A stretch of 9,665 bases of DNA. It comes from Thermodesulfovibrionales bacterium. Its GTDB lineage: Bacteria; Nitrospirota; Thermodesulfovibrionia; Thermodesulfovibrionales; UBA1546. Positions 1 to 5,817 of this stretch are shown in pieces. A program made the translations under genes and the position numbers. The stretch spans positions 1-9,665 of the forward strand of contig CAKKPR010000031.1 in assembly GCA_919901705.1 (NCBI GenBank). Reading direction: 5' to 3'. Within the stretch, counting starts at the first letter, position 1, and the number at the start of each line of letters is the position of its first letter. The notes beneath the pieces are model-generated. The model made no database searches. It was not told the origin of the DNA and saw nothing but the letters and a program-made list of their open reading frames with translations.

Positions 1-138
1 CTATATTCTCAATTTACATAACACTTATAAAAACTGCCCTTGTCACGAGAAAAAAAGAGACTGACCGGAAATAAAAAATATAAAAAAAACAGAGACAAAA
101 TGTTATCATTAAACATGGCATAAGAAAGGAGTAATGCT

Positions 139-360
139 ATGCGCGTAATAGATATTCCACAAATTGAAAAACTAAGCATACCGGAAAAGATTCTTCTGGT
201 CGAAGATATGTGGGATAACATCTCTTCTGAAGAATCTGCCATCCCGGTTCCGCAGAGCCACAAAACAGAACTGGACAAAAGGCTGGCAAGGCACAAATCC
301 AAGCCTGGTAAACTTCTGTCTATTGATGAACTTCGGGAAAGAATAGCATCAAGGAAATGA
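139..360 (+). CDS. RelB/Unstab_antitox-type antitoxin of a TA pair
   Basis: 73-residue protein resembling the short addiction-module antitoxins of the TIGR02574/PF09720 type. These are about 70-80 residues, begin with a helix rich in Ile/Leu/Glu, and carry an LxxxEKxxLVEDLWD-like stretch, here SIPEKILLVEDMWDNI at residues 14-29. The rest is charged and ends in a Glu/Arg/Lys-rich helix, as expected for a toxin-wrapping tail. The start is supported by an AAAGGAG ribosome-binding site at 125-131. Its stop overlaps the toxin start in an ATGA junction, so the two are translationally coupled. In this family the antitoxin neutralises the toxin and usually represses its own promoter. I see no clear operator or strong promoter in the A-rich 138 bp upstream. 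Assignment to the family is confident; DNA binding is inferred. Confidence 0.85.
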   Translation: MRVIDIPQIEKLSIPEKILLVEDMWDNISSEESAIPVPQSHKTELDKRLARHKSKPGKLLSIDELRERIASRK

Positions 361-668
361 CATTTACCCTACGGTTTCTTCCTGAAGTTGAAGAAGATGC
401 CATCAACGGTTATGTCTGGTATGAAACTAAATCCAAAGGACTCGGTGAAGACTTTCTTCGTATGTTTTATGCCTATGCAAATGAAATTACATGGAATCCC
501 TTGCTTCACCCGAAAGCATATCAGGACTTTCGGCGTCGCCTCCTCAGGCGATTTCCATACGCTATCTATTTTACGATAGAAAAAAAGCAGGTTGTTGTAT
601 TCGGGCTCTTTCATTGCGCGCGCAATCCACAAGCTATAAATGCAGAACTCCAAAATAGAGGAGAATAA
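357..668 (+). CDS. RelE/ParE-superfamily toxin
   Basis: 103-residue protein of the RelE/ParE fold (plasmid stabilisation system toxin, PF05016 type). Visible hallmarks are the N-terminal strand and helix FLPEVEEDAINGYVWYE (residues 7-23) and the basic central strand RRRLLRRFPYAIYFTIE (59-75). The C-terminal strand VVVFGLFHCARNP (79-91) is the usual end of ParE-like toxins. Length is normal for the family. The ATG overlaps the antitoxin stop by 4 nt and has AAGGA just upstream. Family members either cleave mRNA on the ribosome (RelE) or poison DNA gyrase (ParE). The motif FPYAIYF and the partner type suggest the ParE-like branch, but the target cannot be decided from sequence. The gene is intact. 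A short hairpin follows directly (see 674-730). Confidence 0.87.
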   Translation: MTFTLRFLPEVEEDAINGYVWYETKSKGLGEDFLRMFYAYANEITWNPLLHPKAYQDFRRRLLRRFPYAIYFTIEKKQVVVFGLFHCARNPQAINAELQNRGE

Positions 669-673
669 AGACC

Positions 674-730
674 CCATAACAACCACTCGTGCGGCGGACG
701 AATAGCCATCGCACAGTTTAATCGTTAAGC
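674..730 (+). repeat. attC-like imperfect hairpin after the TA pair
   Basis: Five bases after the toxin stop there is a 57-bp stretch arranged like a small integron attC site. It has ATAACAA at the left end, a GTGCG/CGCAC stem (689-693 with 710-714) extended by GG/CC, an 8-nt loop, unpaired spacers of 8 and 9 nt, and GTTAAGC at 724-730. GTTAAGC matches the GTTRRRY core. The left box CCATAAC matches RYYYAAC only in part, with TAAC pairing to GTTA. The orientation is right for a cassette carrying the TA genes. No second site and no integrase are visible, so it may just be an ordinary hairpin between convergent genes. The right end overlaps the last codons of the minus-strand gene. Confidence 0.3.
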
Positions 731-1182
731 CTTGCCCTCCCCTTCCCTTTAAAAAGAAAAAGTGCAGTGGCCAACATAATGACCGATATTGCCAAAGGCA
801 CGGCAACAGGCGAGACCCACGGCGCAGGGATTAAAAACAGCACATCCATATCCATAAATGATTTGGGCCAGCCTGTCCAGATGCGGAGAAACACATAATA
901 GAAAATGTCCCATATCCCGAAACACCATAAAAATGCAGCTGCCTTTTCTTTTAAATTTCTTCCTGCAAGCAGAGCAACACATATTAGCATTACAATCGTA
1001 GCAGCCTCTCTTGTCTGTTCCTCAAACAAGATATAGTTTTCCCCCAGAAAAACAGCAATCTTGTCCACAGACAATTCACTTAACCCTTCAAACGGGATAA
1101 GCCTTCTCAGGTAGATAACAACCATTGCCTCAACATAAGCCATGCCGATTGAATATAATGTAAGCCCAAAAAGTCTTAGCAT
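718..1182 (-). CDS. Four-helix integral membrane protein, unknown function
   Basis: 154-residue hydrophobic protein that I cannot assign to a characterised family. Predicted membrane segments lie near residues 6-26, 58-74, 82-103 and 125-145, with a basic C-terminus. The striking part is the aromatic stretch FGIWDIFYYVFLRIWTGWP (88-106) followed by DVLFLIPAPW (113-122). Its polar and aromatic residues inside or beside the membrane look like a conserved functional site rather than generic helix. The gene starts 4 nt after the stop of the sigma-54 activator on the same strand and has no clear ribosome-binding site of its own, so translation probably depends on reinitiation from the upstream gene. 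Its role is likely tied to that regulator, for example as a membrane partner or a co-regulated housekeeping protein; this is inference. The gene is complete. Confidence 0.75.
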   Translation of the reverse strand: MLRLFGLTLYSIGMAYVEAMVVIYLRRLIPFEGLSELSVDKIAVFLGENYILFEEQTREAATIVMLICVALLAGRNLKEKAAAFLWCFGIWDIFYYVFLRIWTGWPKSFMDMDVLFLIPAPWVSPVAVPLAISVIMLATALFLFKGKGRARLND

Positions 1183-1186
1183 TATG

Positions 1187-2548
1187 TCAGTCTATGCCAT
1201 GCTCTTTGATTTTTTTCCACAATGTTACCCTGCTGACTCCGAGGTGCTTGGCAGTCAGGGTTTTGTTGCCTTTGTGCATCAAAAGTGCAGAACGTATTTT
1301 CTCCTTGCCAAGACGATTCTCATTGCCTTCCATGCCTTCAGGTTTTTTATTGTGGAAAACATATTCCGGCAGGTCTAGTACCTCGATGGTGCCGCCCTTG
1401 CAGGTTATTGCACTGTGTTCCAGGGCATTAATAAGCTGCCTCACATTTCCCGGCCAACTGTAATTCTCTATGATATCTATTGCCTCGGGACTTATTCTCT
1501 TTATCTCTTTAGTATTCACAACAGAAATTTTCTTCAGGTAGTGAAAGGCAAGAATAGGTATGTCTTCGCTTTTCTCCCTCAGCGGCGGAGTTTTGATAAA
1601 AATAGAATTGACCCGGTAAAGAAGATCTTCCCTGAATTTACCCTGAGCAACAAGTTTATATAAATCTTTATTTGTAGCTGATATAAGCCTGATATTCACA
1701 GGGATAGGCCTGTTTTCTCCAACACGCTCAACTACTTTCTCTTCAAGGACTCTCAGTAGTTTGGCCTGCATAATCAGAGGCATATCTCCTATTTCATCGA
1801 GAAAGATAGTCCCGTTATGCGCGGCCTCAAACCTTCCGGTCCGGTTACTTATGGCGCCGGTAAACGAACCTCTCTTGTGGCCGAATAGTTCGCTTTCAAG
1901 AAGATGTTCATTCAAAGACGCACAATTCAAGCTGATGAACGGCCCGTCTTTTCTCCGGCTGAGCGAATGGATTGCATTGGCAACAAGGTTTTTGCCGGTG
2001 CCGCTTTCACCGCAGATCAAAACAGGGGCCTCGCTCGTGGCAGCGTTCCGTATCTGTTCGTACAAATTCTGCATCAGAGCGCTTTTCCCGAGAAGCCCCA
2101 TAAACCAGTATTCTTTTCTTAATTCCTGCCTTAGTTCTTCGAGTTCCAGTTCCTTCATATATAAGGAAGTAATATCTGTCATCGTCTCTACAGCGCCGAT
2201 TATTTTATCATTCTCGTCCTTTAAGGTAACAGCGTTTTTTAGGAGATAGACTCCCCTCCCGTCCATGGCCCTTATACGGCATCTCTTGTTGCAGATGGCG
2301 CCGGTTTTGAAAAGATCGCAGCTTCTTTGTCTGCCTGATTCGGTTAAGACTACACAGGTATCGCTGTCGAGCATGGTACAAGATTTCCCCATTACTTCGT
2401 TTTTGCGATAACCTGTTATTTCTTCAGCAGCTTTATTGAAAAACAATATAATTCCTTCAGTATCTACAATCATGAGGCCGTCCCTCATGGTCTCAAAGAC
2501 ATCCATCAGGAATTTCGGATCTTTTAAAAATTTGTCTAACATAGCCAT
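1187..2548 (-). CDS. PAS-AAA-Fis sigma-54-dependent transcriptional activator
   Basis: 453-residue bacterial enhancer-binding protein. Residues 11-130 form a PAS sensor with an unusual Cys set (C57, C65, C77, C86, C90). A linker helix (131-147) leads to the sigma-54 AAA+ domain (about 152-385). This has Walker A GESGTGKN (180-187), the sigma-54 contact loop GSFTGA (227-232; Ala to Ser variant of GAFTGA), Walker B TIFLDEIGD (247-255), FREDLLYR (305-312) with the arginine finger region, and WPGNVRQL (365-372). The C-terminus (about 415-453) is a Fis-type helix-turn-helix, LTAKHLGVSRVTLWKKI. There is no receiver domain, so the signal is sensed by PAS, not by phosphorylation. It uses ATP to open sigma-54 promoters. 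It is divergent from the stress-protein operon and overlaps nothing. No good ribosome-binding site is seen; the ATG at 2542 (codon 3) is an equally possible start. Confidence 0.93.
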   Translation of the reverse strand: MAMLDKFLKDPKFLMDVFETMRDGLMIVDTEGIILFFNKAAEEITGYRKNEVMGKSCTMLDSDTCVVLTESGRQRSCDLFKTGAICNKRCRIRAMDGRGVYLLKNAVTLKDENDKIIGAVETMTDITSLYMKELELEELRQELRKEYWFMGLLGKSALMQNLYEQIRNAATSEAPVLICGESGTGKNLVANAIHSLSRRKDGPFISLNCASLNEHLLESELFGHKRGSFTGAISNRTGRFEAAHNGTIFLDEIGDMPLIMQAKLLRVLEEKVVERVGENRPIPVNIRLISATNKDLYKLVAQGKFREDLLYRVNSIFIKTPPLREKSEDIPILAFHYLKKISVVNTKEIKRISPEAIDIIENYSWPGNVRQLINALEHSAITCKGGTIEVLDLPEYVFHNKKPEGMEGNENRLGKEKIRSALLMHKGNKTLTAKHLGVSRVTLWKKIKEHGID

Positions 2549-2566
2549 AGTGTCAAAAATTGAACC

Positions 2567-2628
2567 AAGTGTTAAGTTAAATTATCAATTGTTAATCAAT
2601 GTTAATTAACATAAATTAACACTTTAAC
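2567..2628. promoter_or_regulatory. Cluster of GTTAA/TTAAC sites, probable enhancer for the activator
   Basis: Within 62 bp there are four GTTAA copies (2571, 2576, 2591, 2601) facing three TTAAC copies (2606, 2616, 2624). They include a 9-bp perfect inverted repeat AAGTGTTAA/TTAACACTT (2567-2575 with 2616-2624) and the palindrome GTTAATTAAC (2601-2610). The copies at 2591/2601 and 2606/2616 are spaced 10 bp apart, one helical turn. Fis-type activators bind inverted repeats about 80-150 bp upstream of sigma-54 promoters. The cluster is centred about 135 bp before the predicted start for the stress-protein operon and about 50 bp before the activator gene, so it could serve both activation and autoregulation. 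The repeats are seen; the binding role is inferred. Confidence 0.55.
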
Positions 2629-2705
2629 GCCTGATATAGCAATATAAAATTCACAAATTCAATTATCTATTTGATATTAAAGGATTTTTTAAATTAACTC
2701 TGGGC

Positions 2706-2721
2706 AGGCATAAGATATGCT
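2706..2721 (+). promoter_or_regulatory. Candidate sigma-54 (-24/-12) promoter for the usp operon
   Basis: AGGCATAAGATATGCT keeps the invariant GG and GC of sigma-54 promoters with exactly 10 bases between them, and also matches the GGCA and TGCT parts of the TGGCACG-N4-TTGCW consensus. Mismatches are the first base, the two bases after GGCA, and one T of the -12 element. Transcription would start near 2732, leaving a leader of about 46 nt before the ATG at 2778. The neighbouring sigma-54 activator and the GTTAA cluster support the call. Confidence 0.5.
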
Positions 2722-2766
2722 TTAATATGCAACAAGCAATTGAAAAATGCAATACTTTTAGACGAA

Positions 2767-2773
2767 AGAGGGG
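2767..2773 (+). promoter_or_regulatory. Ribosome-binding site fixing the first usp start
   Basis: AGAGGGG lies 4 nt before the ATG at 2778. An in-frame ATG at 2727 would add 17 residues, but it lacks such a site, would lie upstream of the predicted sigma-54 transcript start, and would break the alignment with the other two paralogues, which both begin MKKIL. Confidence 0.65.
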
Positions 2774-2777
2774 AAAA

Positions 2778-3359
2778 ATGAAAAAGGTATTGATTGCAGT
2801 AGATGATACAAAGGGTTCAAAGGCAGTGTTGGCTACTTTCCAGAATTTAGTCCAGCGACCTGAAGAGGTAATCCTTCTCCATGTAGAAAGACTTTTAGGA
2901 AGGTCATTAATGATCAATACGCTGGGAGAAGCAGATTTATCAATACTTAAAGAGGAACTTAAAGATACGGAATATAAAAAGGAACTGGACAGAAAGGCTG
3001 AAAAGATCCTCAACTATTACAAGAAGGAGTTGGAAGAGAGCGGTTCATTCAATATAAAGACCCTGCTAAGGGATGGGCTTCCTGCTGAAGACATCCTTAA
3101 GGTCGCAGCAGAAGAAGGTGTTGAACTCATAATTCTTGGCTACAGAGGGAAGGAGGGACTAAACAGGCTCATTACCGGCAGCGTTGCCAGAGATGTAGAA
3201 AAAAATGCAATGGTACCCGTACTCGCAGCAAAAAAACCGGTCACCTGTGAAGAATCTTACACGTGGAGAGACGCTTATTATGCAGTATCACTCTCTACAG
3301 TAATAATTTTAGCCATGTTTTTTTTGGGAATTATTTTTGAAAAGGTATTTTTACCTTAA
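2778..3359 (+). CDS. Universal stress protein (UspA family) with C-terminal membrane helix
   Basis: 193-residue UspA-fold protein. It opens with the first strand and acidic residue VLIAVDD (4-10). The nucleotide-binding signature G-2x-G-9x-G-S is complete here, GYRG (121-124) and GS (134-135), so it should bind ATP. Residues 40-72 form the inserted, charged helical region typical of this subgroup. Unlike its two paralogues it carries about 40 extra residues after the Usp domain, including a hydrophobic segment at 167-189 (YYAVSLSTVIILAMFFLGII), so it is probably tail-anchored in the membrane with the Usp domain in the cytoplasm. It is first in the operon with two further usp genes and a transporter. 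Stress or redox signalling is the general family role; its partner is unknown. Start chosen by ribosome-binding site and paralogue alignment. Confidence 0.9.
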   Translation: MKKVLIAVDDTKGSKAVLATFQNLVQRPEEVILLHVERLLGRSLMINTLGEADLSILKEELKDTEYKKELDRKAEKILNYYKKELEESGSFNIKTLLRDGLPAEDILKVAAEEGVELIILGYRGKEGLNRLITGSVARDVEKNAMVPVLAAKKPVTCEESYTWRDAYYAVSLSTVIILAMFFLGIIFEKVFLP

Positions 3360-3386
3360 CAACTAAAGACAAAAAAGGAGAGAAAA

Positions 3387-3896
3387 ATGAAAAAGATTTT
3401 GGTTGCAGTTGATAACACAAAAGGTTCAAAGGCTGTATTGGCAGTGTTCAGGAATTTAGTCCGGCCGCCTGAAGAGGTAGTCCTTCTCCATGTGGAAAAG
3501 CTTGAAGGACGGTCATTAATGATTGATATGCTCGGAGAAGCAGAGTTATCAACATTAAAAGAATCGCTGAAGGGTACAGAGTATAAAGAGGAACTGGACA
3601 GGAAGGCTGAAAAGATCCTCAGCTATTACAGGAAGGAGTTGGAAAACAGCGGCCTGATCAGTGTAAAGACAGTGATAAGGGATGGAATTCCCGCCGAAGA
3701 AATTCTCAAGGTTGCTGAAGAAGAAGGCGTTGACCTCATAGTCACGGGCTTTAATGAAAAACAGGGCATCCACAGACTAATAACCGGATGTGTAAGCAAG
3801 GAAGTGGAAAGAAATGCAACTGTGCCTGTGCTCGTAGCAAGAGATACGACAGACGAGAAAGCTTATGACTGGAAGGAAGCTGTTGCCAAGGCATAA
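3387..3896 (+). CDS. Universal stress protein (UspA family), second copy
   Basis: 169-residue Usp domain protein that aligns without gaps to the first copy over about 150 residues. It starts MKKILVAVD and has AAGGAG a few bases before the ATG. The nucleotide signature is altered: GFNE (121-124) has Glu where the second Gly belongs, and GS is GC (134-135). Binding of ATP may therefore be weakened or changed. It has no membrane helix; the tail is short and acidic/basic (DTTDEKAYDWKEAVAKA). DNA identity to the first copy is very high in places (2982-3035 against 3591-3644 differ at only 3 of 54 bases), which points to tandem duplication with recent shared ancestry or gene conversion. It lies 27 nt after the first copy in the same operon. 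Usps often form homo- or heterodimers, so pairing with the neighbouring copies is plausible. Confidence 0.9.
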   Translation: MKKILVAVDNTKGSKAVLAVFRNLVRPPEEVVLLHVEKLEGRSLMIDMLGEAELSTLKESLKGTEYKEELDRKAEKILSYYRKELENSGLISVKTVIRDGIPAEEILKVAEEEGVDLIVTGFNEKQGIHRLITGCVSKEVERNATVPVLVARDTTDEKAYDWKEAVAKA

Positions 3897-3943
3897 AAAT
3901 ACTAAGAGGATAAAATTTTAAAACAACTAAAAAAGGAGAAAAA

Positions 3944-4462
3944 ATGAAAAAGATTTTGATTGCAGTTGATAGTACAAATGATTCAAAGGGGATATTGTCG
4001 TTGTTTCGAAATCTAGTCTGGTCGCCCGAAAGCATAATCCTGCTTCATGTTGAACAATTGGAAGGTAATTCCATGATGACTGCCATGCTTGGGGACGCAG
4101 AACTCTCAACTTTAAAGGATGCATTGAAAGGCACAGAGTATAAAGAGGCTCTGGACAAAAAGGCAGAAAAAGTGCTGACGTATTATAAAAAGGAGATGGA
4201 AAACGGCGGTCTGGTAAATATTAAAACTGTTATAAGGGAAGGACATCCTTCGGAGGAAATCCTTAAGGTTTCGGAAGAAGAAGGGGTTGACCTCATAATT
4301 GTAGGCTGTAGCGGAAAGTCACGGATGCGGAAGCTTGTAACCGGATGCGCATCCAGAGAAGTAGAGAAAAACGCGAAGATGCCTGTACTCATAACGAAAG
4401 GAAACGGATGCGGTGACCATGCACATCTTTGGAGCGGGAGGGAAGCATATGCCATTCGGTAG
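3944..4462 (+). CDS. Universal stress protein (UspA family), third copy
   Basis: 172-residue UspA-fold protein, the most diverged of the three tandem copies but collinear with them from residue 1 to about 152. The nucleotide signature is GCSG (121-124) then GC (134-135): both first glycines are kept, while Ser/Thr of the last step is Cys. The tail is distinct, with a Cys/His-containing stretch GNGCGDHAHLW (153-163) that could bind a metal; this is only suggestive. Cysteines at 122, 135 and 156 exceed those of the first copy. AAGGAG precedes the ATG. Its last 14 bases overlap the start of the transporter gene, so translation of the two is probably coupled. Cytoplasmic; role in sulfur or redox stress is inferred from the neighbour only. 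Confidence 0.9.
   Translation: MKKILIAVDSTNDSKGILSLFRNLVWSPESIILLHVEQLEGNSMMTAMLGDAELSTLKDALKGTEYKEALDKKAEKVLTYYKKEMENGGLVNIKTVIREGHPSEEILKVSEEEGVDLIIVGCSGKSRMRKLVTGCASREVEKNAKMPVLITKGNGCGDHAHLWSGREAYAIR
4436..4442 (+). promoter_or_regulatory. Ribosome-binding site inside usp 3 fixing the transporter start
   Basis: GGGAGGG ends 6 nt before the ATG at 4449. Earlier in-frame ATGs at 4413 and 4419 have no such site and would add a polar, Gly-rich extension ahead of the first membrane helix. The site lies within the last codons of the third usp gene. Confidence 0.7.
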
Positions 4463-5543
4463 TGTTGTCTCGGCATTGACGGCAGTAATTCTTGGGCTGA
4501 CCCTGGGATTTATCCTGCAAAAAGGGCGTTTCTGCCTTAACTCTGCATTCAGGGACATCATATTTATAAAAGACCTCACGCTTTTCAGATCCTACCTGCT
4601 ATGTGTGGTGGTAGCTGTAATCGGCACGAATTTTCTGGAAGACGCAGGCCTCATAATGACTTTTGATCAGGAAGCAGGCCGCTTTGTTTCAACCGGATTG
4701 TTGCGCCAGAATTTTGTGCCGGTTGCCAATATCCTCGGTGGTTTCCTGTTCGGATTGGGAATAGTGCTTGCGGGTGGATGTGCAAGCGGGATTGTTTACA
4801 GGCTCGGAGAAGGACAGATGGCAGCTTTAGTTGCAATCGTCGGGTTCTTTTTTGGTGTCGCAATGACTACAGACGGGATATTGAGCCCGGTTCGTGAATT
4901 TTTGAAGAGTTTCAATGTTGAGATCTTTGGAAAAACGAATCCTGCCATATGGGATCTCTTCGGTGGCAGTCCTGCGGCAAAATGGATTACTATCGCAGTT
5001 TTCTCCATCGCGTTATTAATCTTTATATTTAAGGGAAAACCGACTTTCGGAATAGTCAGGAATGGCTATACATGGGGACTGACCGGAGTTCTGATCGGCT
5101 TATTGACCATATTGGCCTGGGAGGTATCATCTTTCTTCGGGGGTGTCCCAAGAGGCCTTGCCATAACAACTCCATTGAGGGAATTCTTCTATACCGTGCT
5201 TACCAACAGTTCCCATTCTCCATACCAGGAATTCAGTTTTCTGGGGATATTCAAAGGCACTTGGGGCGTATTCTTTATCTTTGCCATTCCGCTTGGTGCG
5301 GCTCTCAGCGCAGTAGCCCTCAAGGAATTCAAGTGGAAAATCCCACCGGCAAAGGAAGTCCTTACAGTATTCTTTGGAAGTATCCTTATGGGAATAGGCG
5401 CGGTTATTGCCGGAGGCTGCAACCTCGGTCACGGCGTTACGGGTATGTCAACGATGTCCGTTGCCAGTTTGGTGGCTATCACTTCAATTGTCCTCGGTAA
5501 CTGGGCAATGGTTTATTATAAGTTTATGAGAGATACTGAATAG
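4449..5543 (+). CDS. YeeE/YedE-family (TsuA-like) sulfur compound transporter
   Basis: 364-residue polytopic membrane protein of the YeeE/YedE family (PF04143), whose studied members take up thiosulfate. It shows the family's two-fold repeat. The first half has GRFCLNSAFRD (26-36) and GGCASGIVYRLGEG (109-122); the second half has GVPRGLAITTPLREFF (232-247) and GGCNLGHGVTG (322-332). The motif cysteines are C29, C111 and C324; in the second repeat the position matching C29 has no Cys. Hydrophobic helices cover most of the chain. In TsuA, pore cysteines relay thiosulfate by transient S-H...S contacts. The substrate here could be thiosulfate or another sulfur or selenium species. It is the last gene of the usp operon, overlaps usp 3 by 14 nt, and is followed by a strong terminator. 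No TusA-like partner gene is visible in this window. Confidence 0.9.
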   Translation: MPFGSVVSALTAVILGLTLGFILQKGRFCLNSAFRDIIFIKDLTLFRSYLLCVVVAVIGTNFLEDAGLIMTFDQEAGRFVSTGLLRQNFVPVANILGGFLFGLGIVLAGGCASGIVYRLGEGQMAALVAIVGFFFGVAMTTDGILSPVREFLKSFNVEIFGKTNPAIWDLFGGSPAAKWITIAVFSIALLIFIFKGKPTFGIVRNGYTWGLTGVLIGLLTILAWEVSSFFGGVPRGLAITTPLREFFYTVLTNSSHSPYQEFSFLGIFKGTWGVFFIFAIPLGAALSAVALKEFKWKIPPAKEVLTVFFGSILMGIGAVIAGGCNLGHGVTGMSTMSVASLVAITSIVLGNWAMVYYKFMRDTE

Positions 5544-5557
5544 TGTTTCCACAGCTC

Positions 5558-5591
5558 GGGGCCGCATTAATGCGGCCCCCCTCTTTTTTTT
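5558..5591 (+). terminator. Strong intrinsic terminator of the usp-transporter operon
   Basis: A perfect 22-nt palindrome (5558-5579), GGGGCCGCAT joined through TTAA-type central pairs to its complement, is followed by CCTC and eight T (5584-5591). It lies 14 nt after the transporter stop. It has no matching A-tract on the left, so it works mainly for the plus strand. Confidence 0.92.
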
Positions 5592-5694
5592 AAAAAAAAC
5601 TTAGCATTTAAGCCTATCAATCTTAAGGGAAAGGCATTGTATTTGAGCGGATTTATTTTGCCGATAGCCCATAAAAAAGGTCGTTCCTGTCCCG

Positions 5695-5783
5695 TTGTCA
5701 TTCCCGCTTGTCGGGAATCCTTCTTTCAACCTCTGCTGATTCGCTAAGGAGAAAAAAAGATTCTGGACGAGCCAGAATGACAA
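5695..5783. repeat. MITE-like palindromic element
   Basis: An 89-bp element with perfect 9-bp terminal inverted repeats, TTGTCATTC (5695-5703) and GAATGACAA (5775-5783). Each end contains its own mini-hairpin of identical geometry: TTCCCG-5 nt-CGGGAA (5701-5717) and TTCTGG-5 nt-CCAGAA (5761-5777). The middle is A/T-rich and non-coding. This is the layout of a small dispersed repeat; whether other copies exist in the genome cannot be seen. The rest of the gap between 5592 and 5817 holds no gene that I can support. The element lies between the convergent transporter and transglutaminase genes and could also serve as a terminator for the minus strand. Confidence 0.65.
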
Positions 5784-5817
5784 ACAAGAGGCCGGAGCGC
5801 AGCGAGTTTAAATTCAT

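Noticed and set aside
369..806. 145-codon open frame on the minus strand
   Set aside because: Overlaps the toxin and the membrane protein in wrong frames; no family features.
1761..2249. 162-codon open frame on the plus strand
   Set aside because: Antisense to the AAA domain of the activator, whose motifs are fully conserved on the other strand.
2551..2580. TTGACA on the minus strand just before the activator start as a -35 box
   Set aside because: It lies only about 5 nt before the start codon, so any promoter using it would start inside the gene.
2727..2777. N-terminal extension of the first usp gene from an upstream ATG
   Set aside because: No ribosome-binding site, lies before the predicted transcript start, and does not align with the other copies.
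2778..4462. Tandem repeats as a CRISPR-like array
   Set aside because: The roughly 600-bp periodicity comes from three paralogous genes; there are no short direct repeats with unique spacers.
5060..5510. Alternative frames inside the transporter gene
   Set aside because: The transporter frame carries all family motifs; the others are shadows.
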